NCBI GenBank assembly: GCA_933228895.1
Contig: OW121857.1
Location: 78,363,672 to 78,427,671 of the forward strand
Reading direction: 5' to 3'
Length of the DNA stretch: 64,000 bases
Origin: Platycnemis pennipes
Taxonomy: Eukaryota; Arthropoda; Insecta; Odonata; Platycnemididae
Part shown: positions 54,310 through 64,000 of the stretch, one piece after another
Layout of the letters: every line of letters begins with the position of its first letter
Position numbering within the stretch: the first letter of the stretch is position 1
Program-made: the position numbers and the translations under genes
Notes under the pieces: model-generated
The model's database searches: none
What the model was told of the DNA's origin: nothing
What the model saw: only the letters and a program-made list of their open reading frames with translations

Positions 54310-56421
54310 TTAATGAATAGTGATGGATGGATCCAGGTTTTTTCTCAGATCCGGATCCTTTCCTTGGTTTATCTTGGTTTCGGATCCTTAGTTTCATGTA
54401 CTGGATTCTGAATTTCATTCCTTCTCTAAACCTAGATTTTTAATATATATATAAATACAGCAACAATAGTATTTTCAAAAAACAAGTAAATTTATTAAAG
54501 AAAAAATCATCTTCCTATCATCTAGGTGGATAATATTTTCCTGGATCAAGATTTACGGATGAAATAATTATGTATTTTTACTTCTAATATAAAGTTCCCT
54601 TTCCTTATCACATACTCTTCAAACATTACATTTTTAAACCTGTACAACTATTCTTTAGAGTGCAGTTAAAAAAAACGTTATAAGTACTTTTTCATTAATA
54701 TTAAACTTATTTTCCATAATATAAGATTCTAGTGATGCCGTATTGAATCACCCTCTATCCAGATAGGTTTAAATGTAATTACGGAAAAAAGACTTCTGAG
54801 TGTATCACTCCTAGATTAATATAATATGGAGTATTAAATAATAAACAAAATCAAAAATCTAAAATTGCACCATGGGTATACATTAATTTGGGCTGCTGTT
54901 ATTAATCAAATCCTTGAATGCTATCAAATTATTTTTTAGAAACACAAAAAAAATTTAATGCACCAGGAGATTCCATTTATGGAATATTTGGGAATTCCAT
55001 TTTGAAGACGAAAAAATTATTATAGAATTCCAAGTTGCTAAACTAGTAATTTTGCAATTTCTTATTAATAATAACCTTTAAAATGAAATTTGTGAGTTTT
55101 ATACTCATAAGGAGAGGCTGTGTAACTCGGATTTTGAAATGAGATGAGCCTTTTTTCATGCTACTAGAAGCAAAATTTAATAAAATATGTCTCGGATTTT
55201 TTCTCCTTTGTCCCGGGTTTGGAAATAAAATAAGTAGAATGACATGAGGGAGCCTACATTCTCCGAACTCAGGTAAGCTGACAATAGTAGAGTGGGGTAG
55301 TGTACTGCAGGTAATAGAGATCGATTCTTATCGCTGTTTAAAACTTTTCTTTCAGCCATTGCATTTTACCATCCTTAATTTTCAACCCTTGTATGTGGAT
55401 ACTACCTTTTTGTACTTTCATTGCTTAAACTAAATTTAAAAATTCATCACTCAAAAATAAATTGTAAAGTTAACATAATGCTTCGACGATTTTAATTCTG
55501 CATAAAATATTTTTCCAATCACTTTCACTAATGCCACATTTTATTACTTTTATGTTTAATATGTTGACTTATAAATTGACATGAAATTTCTGAGTCTCCT
55601 TTTTTTAACTGCCTGCTTGCATTACCCTATGGATACAGCATGGTCTGTATTCCCAGGCAGTGTTACGGATCGAACTCGCGACCGGCAGTACACTAGCTCT
55701 GATTTTTAGCAACTACGTATTCATAGGTTCATGCTAGTCTGGGAAGTGTAGGCGACCCGCGTGACATTCTATTTCATTTTTTTCCGCGCATCCGGGATTA
55801 TGGAGAAAAAAAGCCAAGACATGTATTTCTTTATTTGTTCTAGTGGCACGGAAAGACCCGTGGACTTTGAATCCGACCCTATCTACCCTAATTTTGACTG
55901 ATACTTTCGTAAATTCATTTTAAACAATGTAAACATAAACATGTGAGTATTCAGATATAAAAGACTTGAAATTGAAGATGATTTTCGATGCAATGACTGA
56001 AGGAAAAAATTAAACTGCGATAGCAATCGAAGTTCGCGCAGTTTCTATGAAGTTCGCCCTGATCTCGTCGTCCTCTCTCGTCGTCCACCTGACGCCTGAT
56101 GGTGAATGTAGGCTACCCGCGTGCCATTCTACGTATTTTTTTTCTCGCGATATCGGGGTAATAGGGAAAAAAGTCACATTTCTTTAATTTTCTTCTAGTT
56201 GCACGGAAAAATGTTTATCTAATTTGGTGACCTGAGTTATACAACCTCTTTTTGTCAATATCTACCGTACCTACGGGGCTCTTCGATCGATCAGTCGCGA
56301 AAATTTAAAATCTACGATCTGGATCCGATTTTACTCCGTGTCTTTGGATCCGAATCCAGAACCGAATAAAGTGAAAGATCCACGGATCTTTGGAAACGAT
56401 CCGACTATCCCTATTAATGAA
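54310..56421. mobile_element. hAT non-autonomous element, 2096 bp, perfect 8-bp TSD
   Basis: The element spans 54318-56413. It starts TAGTGATGGATGGATCCAGG; the right end is the inverted TAGGGATAGTCGGATCG. Flanks TTAATGAA at 54310-54317 and 56414-56421 are identical. Homologous over both halves to the 42460 copy. It keeps about 0.9 kb (54680-55590) that the other copy lacks. No transposase frame. Confidence 0.92.
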
Positions 56422-56854
56422 GAAATAATTTTTTATTCCCGACCAAATTATACTTCTTTCCAAATATTCATCAGAATTTGTCGCTAGCCGAACAAAATAG
56501 GTAATTCCTTTAAATTTTAATTAAAAAGTACCTAGCGTTACCATTCTGCCTCATGCCTATATTCTCAAAAATACTTCACTACCCCTCTACTGATTGTCCG
56601 TAAGGCGCATAGTAGTCATAACAAAAGAGTAAAAATCGACCAAGTCGTGGCCTAAAGATGGCACTGTAGTTTTCATTGGTTTGGCATGGAGGGTTATTCA
56701 ACTTGCATTCATTCTGTTTTCAAAAGAAATTAGAAGGAGTTAATTGATTAATTGGAAAATTATTTATTGACGTAAGAGTACCATGAGTGTTACCCGAGGA
56801 ATTATATCTTCGATTTTTATTAAATATTTATTTACGAAGCGACGGGTAGGAAAG

Positions 56855-57600
56855 GTTCTCGATAATTTTCGCAGGGGTATGCATAAAAAGATTTTTCATT
56901 TTATATTTAAAATAAAATACTCATGATCTTTATGGGTCAGTAAAATAGGGAAAAAGGACAAAAAATTACTTTTTGAATGCTCATCATAAAGTAACGTAAT
57001 AGAGAACTACTGTTAGAAGTAGTGCACGGAAGAAAAAAAATGTCATCCGGCTGAATCGATCCCATACCTGGCACTATCTTGAATGACCTGCCGTAACCAT
57101 CACGGCCATGGTTCTACGAACGCTTTCGTGGTGTTATATCTTCACATTTTTCAACCCTCATTTGCATCACTGCTTCGAGTTGTGGAGTTCTGTCTCCCTG
57201 AAAAGCAGCTCAGAGGAGTTTCCACCGCAATTAGAACAAGGTTAATGCAATCACTATTATCACAATCGGAGACCGGTAAGGCAAACGATAGCCTTGATCG
57301 TTCCGAAATACGTGAATACAACTCGGGTAATATTTCCTGTGGAAAAGTTGTTCCACAAACATGCGTGAAGAAATATTCTTTCCAATTCATCGTGCCAATC
57401 GATAAAATGTATTAAAAATTTTATTATTCTTCCCGGGATACATATTTCCTATGCGTTTTCATCATTAATATGTGAATGGGGAACGGTCATGGAAACTGTA
57501 GAACAGGTAGAAAACTCAATTCCGAAAAGCGGCGAAAGTGGCGCCTCTCGATTTGTTGCATTACTTTTGAATCCGACTATACATATACTATTGCAACATC
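56855..57600 (-). repeat. Dispersed repeat E1, right (inverted) copy
   Basis: Reverse complement of the left copy. The minus-strand frame at 57390-57151 (MNWKEYFFTHVCGTTFPQ...) is 79 codons without a known domain. Differences from the left copy are scattered. Confidence 0.85.
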
Positions 57601-58215
57601 AAATTTCACCTAATAAACATAGGTTGACTAAAGCACCGATGGCTACACTAAGACAAAGGAAATATCAACGACCAAAATGAAGGCAGCATGGCCAAATAAG
57701 CAGGGTTATGAACCTAAGTAACTTCATATAGTACATCTTTTACTTGCAGATCACCACAAAATGAAAAATTATTTTAGTGAATGTCTTTAACATAGACAGT
57801 TGGATTAAAAAGGTATATTATATACTAAAACATAAAGAAAAATACTCCCTTCTTATCATCACACACAAATAAATATGAAGCTCAAGTAGCGTATTTACAA
57901 CGAAAAAAAACATCAGATTGTGGTCCCATTACCATTCATTTAGTTTCAATAGCATATTATTTATCAAAGAGAGGCCAAATTTCGTGAATTTATTCACACA
58001 AGTCAAAAAATTTTAAAGCAGAAAAGAGCACAATAATAATCCATTACGAAACAAACTTTCGCGGTCGGAATAAAGAAATTGAAACCTCCACCTCTGGTTC
58101 AGGTCTTGACAATTGAGGCAGCCTTCTAATTCCCTCACAATTTAAAGGAGAAGAAAAATAAAAACGGGAGGCGTATATTATATGCTCTAAACCATCTCGA
58201 AAAATCAGCACTTAC
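57601..58215. other. Probable intron or intergenic, nothing recognised
   Basis: AT-rich, no frame or repeat recognised. Confidence 0.45.
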
Positions 58216-58550
58216 CGTGTTTTCAGCTGCTGGCCTCGAATACCTCCGGTAAGATTTTGAATAAAGCTATATTACAGCAGATTTTGAAAGTTGAGGACTC
58301 CATACGCTCGACGCTCAATACTTCCGTAGTCGGGGGAATCCCACAAATAAGAGACACGAGGGCAATTTCCGGCTAAACCGGTGCGAGCACTGGACTTTAC
58401 CAACGTAGCAGACTTATCACAAGAGCATGTAGTCATGGCCATACATAAACAGCGCCTGCCCCAGCCAAGATGCCTGCAGAGCACTTCCTTCCGATGACGC
58501 ATCCTATTCTTCGACGAAGCGAAATACACTAGGCGGAGATGATTTTTCAG
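58216..58550 (-). other. Candidate non-coding 5' exon (possibly of Rubicon)
   Basis: A strong donor, AACACG|GTAAGT, ends a GC-richer minus-strand segment. Spliced to the 49276 acceptor, the needed frame has TGA nine bases before the junction, so this exon could not contribute coding sequence to Rubicon. It would act as 5' UTR, with at least one upstream out-of-frame ORF. The proposed exon start is only a guess from base composition. It could equally belong to another transcript or be a chance donor. Confidence 0.3.
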
Positions 58551-59479
58551 ACGATACGCATGAAGACGTACTTACTAAGAAATAGATAAGCTATGAACCA
58601 GCCAACCAATATGCCACCCTCTCTCGTGTATACAGAGGTTACTTCAGGCTGAAAGTTATCACAACAGCAGCATCTTCGAAACAAACCTTATCGCCGGCCA
58701 AACCTTATCTAAACCTAAGTCCGGCCAAGAATAGCAGACGGATATTATCGCCGATGTTGTTATTCTAATTATCATCGCTCCGCAATAAGGATGAGGAAAC
58801 TTTCTTACTGCTCTGCATTTTACTTTTGATTCCAATGCACGTACTGAAGAGTTACAAAGTACATACAATTAGCCGCATTAAGTCCGTCAAAAACAACACG
58901 AATTACTTGGATACGCACCGGCATGTTACAAAAGGCAACTAGCCACATTTCGTTTGCTGAAAACATTACGAATGACCGAAATACCCACTTTATGCTGCAA
59001 GAATACATCAAATCCGTAAGAGATAAAGGAACGGTTCAGAATCCCGACGGAACCTACTTCTTCCCCGGCGATGTGCGCCTATAAACGCATATGTTCATAA
59101 GCCAAAACCCATAGGTCCAACCGCGCTTGGTCATTCGGGAAGTTGACTCCGTTTATGTTCTGATATCGGCTTAGCCCGTAAAATACCATCATTTCGTGGA
59201 ATAGATGGAGCACGAGGGAAATCTAAGAAGATTCACGATCGACATTTTTATACGAAAGACATAATTTTAAGATCGACGTCGAGAAAACATGTTCCAACGT
59301 CCGGACATAGCTTTTCATTTTTTCCTTGATTTTTTTGATAGCTGCATCTGAAATTCCTTCCATATTAATTTATTCTTCACCCTCCAAGGTCAAGGTTCAG
59401 AATTATAAAAGTTTACTTTTTATACGAGTTCATTCTTCACTCTAAATATTCACTTTTCTTAATACTTCACGCATATTTT
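58551..59479. other. No recognised gene or repeat
   Basis: Slightly less AT-rich than the surroundings. If the exon at 58216-58550 is real, a promoter would lie here. No TATA box or initiator could be singled out. Confidence 0.4.
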
Positions 59480-59995
59480 CGTAGGCATATCGCATTCGCG
59501 TATTATCGCCCACTTTAGTGATGTCTCCGGCGGAGTTCGCCGTTAAATTAACAACGTTACATCTGCTCAAATTGAAACACCAAACGAACTACCACCATAC
59601 GAACTAGGGTAACAAGCGTTACATCAAAATGGAGGAAAAGTGATGCTGCTCAAGCTGAGATGTCATGTGAGAAGACATTGTCTCTTACAGTTTTCACGGA
59701 GATGATCAAGAGTCAATATAAAACTCTGCTAATACTTGACCCCGCCGGCCTCGGTGGCGGCGGGGTTTAGTCCTCGCCTACCATTCCGAAGGTCGCGGGT
59801 TCGAGTCAAAAGTCAACTATCCAGGGCATGGGTGTTTTTAAATGTGTTGTCCATTTATATATTAAAATGATCGTAATTGGGGTCACCTGTGATCATTATA
59901 GAAATTATTATTATTATTGCCACGGCGTATATCCTAGTTATGGCCGAATACTACGAGCTAAAAGCGCAGTACACCCGGAAAGAAAAATAATCACC
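59480..59995 (-). repeat. Dispersed repeat E2, right (inverted) copy, with a SINE inside
   Basis: Reverse complement of 51046-51376, from CGTAGGCATATCGCATTCGC to CAGTACACCCGGAAAG, interrupted only by the SINE at 59740-59917. Confidence 0.85.
59740..59917 (+). repeat. tRNA-derived SINE (family A), boundaries proven by an empty site
   Basis: GCCTCGGTGGCGGCGGGGTT (A box region), CGGGTTCGAGTC (B box), a 100-bp body and an ATTATTATTATT tail. The uninterrupted E2 copy at 51046-51376 reads AATACTTGATTGCCACGG where this copy has the SINE between TTGA and TTGCC, fixing its length at about 178 bp. Confidence 0.9.
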
Positions 59996-61143
59996 GAAAA
60001 TATGAGCGAAGTAAATCTTCACTCATGCTGAATAACAAAGCGCCAAGAATCCTAGCGTGTGTCCACTGTTCAACCACTCGGAGATTAAATAAATTTCTCG
60101 TTAATTTGCAAGTGTGTGTGTAAAAAATGCAAAATAAACCTAACTAGTGTATTTCTGGAAGGATACATGGTCCCTAGGAAGACTCCACACTTTTCAAGGG
60201 TTGAAGAGCGCGAACAAAAAGTGTGTTCCCGGGGCGTATGCAAAGAAAAATAACTTGAACTAACTTATCCACTCGCACGGTTCAACATTCTCGCGATTTC
60301 ATCAATATAGAGTCAGTGGAGGTTAGTGACAAGCGTATAGCTGAAAAACAACGAATTGGAAGCTTTAGGGCCCATTTCACTGATTAATGTAAGCGAGTCA
60401 CGGCATTTCCAGCCCCCGCCGGAAAACTCATATTTATTTTGCGGCGTCGCAAACTTATTTTTTATTTCTCTTCAGTTTCGTCTATATTAGTCTTCAAAGA
60501 GTGCTGTGATATAAGTCACTTGACAGGTCTCTTCCTAAAACACTAGATATTTTCCACTAATGAATGTATGTACATGTTTTCGTCTGAAAATAAGGTCCGC
60601 CATTTTGTTACGTAATAGCACACAAATGCTACAAAAAAATTTGAAGCTTAGGTATTGTAAAGGCAAAGCATTGTGTTAAGAGATTATGCCACTTTTTATT
60701 CAATAAAATTCCTCCCACTACCTCACCATCAGCCTAAATTGGAAGATATTCGGAGAAAAATTAACTCAGAAGTGGTTTCGGAAAATTTGGTCTTGTTTTG
60801 GTCCCTGTTTCTGACAAACGGATGAGAATCATGACATAGGGCGTACTATTCCTTTAATAGCAATCTATTGTATTTGTGTGATGTTCCAAGTTTATACCTA
60901 GATAAAATAAATTTATTGGACATTTGTCCAGATTTTTTCCGTTTCCTACCACTTTGCGCCGTAGAGGGAGCAGCAAGCCTCGTCAGAATCCTTGTCCAAA
61001 CGGAGGCACTGCATTCATTCTCATCATTATATCTCCCTTGCGTCATCGGACGATACACCCCGGAGGACATCAGGGGTGGGAGTTAGTTGGTAACCAGACA
61101 GTTCTGAAGCAGGACACGAATTGACCGGGATCTTTGGGTATGA
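59996..61143. other. No recognised gene
   Basis: Probably the 5' part of the Tigger element beyond about 60850, but terminal repeats were not identified. Confidence 0.4.
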
Positions 61144-62660
61144 GTGTTGATGCAAGGAGCTCAGAGTGTTAACACTGTCAAAGACATGGGACCCTCTCAG
61201 TTAAAGAGAAGAGGAATAACGGAGGAGGTGAAAATGATTCACGAAATTGAATCAAAAAAGTTAAGCAGAAGTGCTGTCGCAAAAAAGTTTGGGGTGTCAC
61301 TGTCAGTGCTTCCAACAATGTCGCCAATCGTACTAAAATTCTGGAGGGAGTGGAGGAAGGGGTGTCACATAAAAGGAAAAATACTCAATGCTAAGTTCGC
61401 TAAAATTGAAAATTAACTTTACGCCTTCTTTTGCAAGAGTCGTGAGCAGAAGATTCCGGTAAGTGGCCCGTTCATTCTACAGAAGGCGTAATAAGCAACT
61501 TTACGTTAGAAAATCGAAGATTTTAAATGTTCCATTAACTGGCTGTGCAATTTCAAATCCCAATTCAACATTGTGTCGCTGAAGATATTTAGCGAAGACA
61601 CGGTGGGCACCGACTTCTTGGATAAGCGGCAATTGGACAATAATGGCCTGATTAACGAATATAGTCCGAAAAATCGCTACTGTTTCGACGAAACTGGGTT
61701 GTTTTTTTTACGCTCTCCCCAACACAACTAAGTAGGTTTGAAAGGACAGAGGTATCATGGAGGAAGAAAAAGCAAATTGAGAGTTACTGTAGGACTATGA
61801 GTAAGTCAGACGGGAAGGGATGAAATAAAGCCGGTTTTAATTGGGAAAAATGAAAAACCGCGCTGTTTGAAAAATGCAAAGATGAAAAAAATTCCTGCGG
61901 TTTATGATTTCAATGAAAACAGATGGATGAGCCATGGTATTTTCCAAAAAAATATCATTCGACTGCAACGGAAAATGGTATGCGAAAATAGAAAGATACT
62001 GCTGCTGTTGGGCAATGCGAGTTCGCAGAAGTGCCTCGATGACTTTAATTTGTACTTGTTGTTTATCTTCCTCCAAATTCAACAAGTTCCAGCTGCTTGA
62101 TAAAGGAATTATCCAAATTTTTTAAGTCTTGTACTGTAGGAAACTGGTGCGGTATTACTTGCGCTATATTGGTATGCATACGCTTCTCGTTTCTGAAAAT
62201 TCGCTAACTCTTGTTTTATTTCTAAATTTACATTATAACCATCCATATCTATCCATCACTTTCAGATATGGGGATGGTGATTAAGGAAATGCCCAAATGG
62301 ACTATTATGCATGCTATCCGAACGGTGCGGAAGTCATGGAGGGAGGTTTCCTCAAAAACAATAATTAATTACCGGAGAGCGGCAGGATTCCCTTTTCCAG
62401 CACGTGATGTTCTTGTCCCTGAGGTTAGTCTTCTGCAAGTGATTTCCAAAATTGCATAACGCAAGTTGAAAGTTCATGGATGTAACCCCCTGGGATTATA
62501 CATCGATATAGATGATGATCTCAAAAGTTTGTGAAGATCGAACGCTTGATCCGGTGCCAGAAGAACCAGTGGCAGGACCCAGTAAGGAAAGCAGCGACGA
62601 AGAGGAAAATGACGCAGACCTGATTTCTCCAAAAAAGTTAAGTTTTTCTCGCTCACGATA
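61144..62660 (+). pseudogene. pogo/Tigger transposase, dead
   Basis: KRRGITEEVKMIHEIESKKL with SRSAVAKKFGVSLSVL is the N-terminal HTH. FDETGLFF holds the first catalytic D. GRKSKLRVTVGL, IGKNEKPRCLKNAKMKKIPA and NRWMSHGIFQ follow, then RKILLLLGNASSQK (LLLDNA with the catalytic D now G), an LKGIIQ-like piece, and WREVSSKTIINYRRAAGF near the C-terminus, with an acidic tail. Multiple stops and frameshifts; domesticated function is unlikely. Confidence 0.88.
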
Positions 62661-64000
62661 GATTACACAGACTCCAAATTCTCAATGATGTTGATTCCCA
62701 GTTCAGTTTTCGTTTATCCGAATTATAGGCCTTGGTGGAAGAGACGATTGAGCGAGTTAAAAACCAAATAACTGATTTCCTTGTTAATTATGTCATTCTC
62801 TCAACACAAGAGCTGACAACTTTTTTATTATAAACATTTGTCCGTCGTATATCTTCTTGAATTATTATTCACTGATTGCCGGAATTGATCGGAAATTAAG
62901 GAAAGCGAAATGTAAATGCCGGCCCATTCCCACGTTCTTTTCTCTCCAGGCAATGCCCACCAAGAAAATTCCCCCAGATTTCCATCCCCTTTGCTCCAAA
63001 ACCTCGGCTCACTCTTTCCCACTACCTTTTTCTCACATTTTCGGGGAACCCAGTAAAGGCTTTCCTTCCCTCCTACTCCGGTCATCTAACCTCAAGTCAC
63101 CCTTAGTTTCGTCATCCCTGGGTGGGCAAGAGCCACCCCCTCCCTCCGAAGTCCCGTGCTGGGCCCTCAAGGAGATAAGGCTTCTTAAGCCCACCCTTGA
63201 GCCACTTTAACTGCCCTCCTTCGCAAGGAATCTGTGCACGGGGTGTAACACGTTCAAATATTGCTTCGTGAGCTATTCTGCTGCATGATAAAATACCCCT
63301 CTCTCCAGTGTCTTGTCCTCCCTCTCCGCAGGTGTAACCTGTTGAGGTAGAGCCGGAGGAAAATAAAATGTGACTACGCGACTACTAGGATTTGATTCCT
63401 TCGATGTTTACTTCCCGCGCATATCCCTTGGCCTTGAATCCCAACTGGATCAACCTCCCAAGTGACGTAAGATACTCGGAGACCATGGGCCTCATAGCTG
63501 TTTTTGTGAGGGTGAATGGAGTGATCCCCTCAGTGACGGGTGAAGAAGTAAGACTTCCGATTCCATCTTCGTGCGTGGCCGGAACTGGAGCTGCAATCCT
63601 CTGACGAAAATCCCCTTGCTTGATCGGAAGCACAGGAAGAACGATACGCAAAAGTATTCAACAATTTTTAGCTATATCGGAACTTAAAATGATGCCTGCA
63701 ATGCATTGGATGAAGAGCAGTCGACCTTATTAGAACAGAGTCACAACTGAAGCTTTCGCAGAGTATGGTGAAAAATGTAAATTATTGATGTATAATGTTA
63801 CCATCGTTAGTAGCTGAAGAAGCGTAAAGGAAATGATCACGCCTTCACCGTTGAAGTGCATGATTTGAACAATCTAGTATTGACAGGAGGTAAACATTAA
63901 GATCTCCTTTTTCAGCTCTTCTTTCAGAGCCTCCGTCACGGAAATAACAATGTAAAGATAAGCTGAATCCAGGGGAGATGCTGCGGTTGCTATTTCACGG
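62661..64000. other. No recognised gene
   Basis: A pyrimidine-rich patch at 62925-63225 and minus and plus frames of 70-117 codons. None shows a domain I can defend. Confidence 0.4.

Noticed and set aside
62857..63210. 117-codon plus-strand frame in a pyrimidine-rich segment
   Set aside because: Composition-driven, Pro/Ser-rich, no motif and no gene context.
63385..63651. Minus-strand frame with a faint resemblance to an insect cuticle (RR-1) protein
   Set aside because: The resemblance needs frame changes and lacks the core Gly/Tyr pattern. Too weak to report as a gene.

Overview
This is an AT-rich, intron-rich, transposon-crowded stretch of animal nuclear DNA, most likely from an arthropod (probably a hexapod). 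The reasons are one multi-exon gene with canonical GT-AG introns and invertebrate-like spacing, plus a dense load of LINEs, tRNA-derived SINEs, hAT, Tc1/mariner and pogo/Tigger remnants, and Penelope-like debris. I cannot name the species. No rRNA, functional tRNA, CRISPR or bacterial-type operon is visible.

The one real gene is on the minus strand: an orthologue of Rubicon (RUBCN), the inhibitor of the class III PI3-kinase/autophagy complex. Ten coding exons (49276 down to 28560) join in a single frame with matching splice phases at all nine junctions, giving 714 codons and a stop. They hold the central serine-rich and acidic region and the complete C-terminal cysteine-rich Rubicon homology (RH) domain. 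No N-terminal RUN-domain exon was found between 49276 and the window end. A donor-bearing, apparently non-coding exon at about 58216-58550 may be its 5' exon.

Left flank (1-28500): an intergenic graveyard. It holds a 520-bp direct repeat pair (523 and 5647); decayed LINE reverse transcriptases (1447-3480, 10500-11400, 15770-17840, 23580-24446); a Penelope GIY-YIG endonuclease remnant (3490-3729); SINEs; short hAT and Tc1-like elements with intact target-site duplications (9852, 12802, 13577); and several foldback insertions.

Gene body (28560-49276): the introns carry SINEs, LINE tails, hairpins, a hammerhead-like motif, and a hAT element with near-intact target-site duplications.

Right flank (49300-64000): two large inverted dispersed repeats, LINE fragments, dead Tc1 transposases in both orientations, a second hAT copy with a perfect 8-bp duplication, the candidate 5' exon, a SINE whose empty site is preserved elsewhere in the window, and a dead pogo/Tigger transposase.

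The most interesting system is a family of small foldback insertions (at about 9.5, 14.5, 15.4, 17.1, 19.0 and 37.0 kb). Each is a pair of head-to-head arms. In five of the six the arms lie behind a one-sided 'tail' of about 20-56 bp and between 10-13 bp direct repeats. One copy carries, on each strand, a motif that folds as a minimal hammerhead ribozyme, and a single copy of that motif lies in a Rubicon intron. The architecture matches what is known of Penelope-like retroelement termini, and a Penelope endonuclease fragment is present in the same window.
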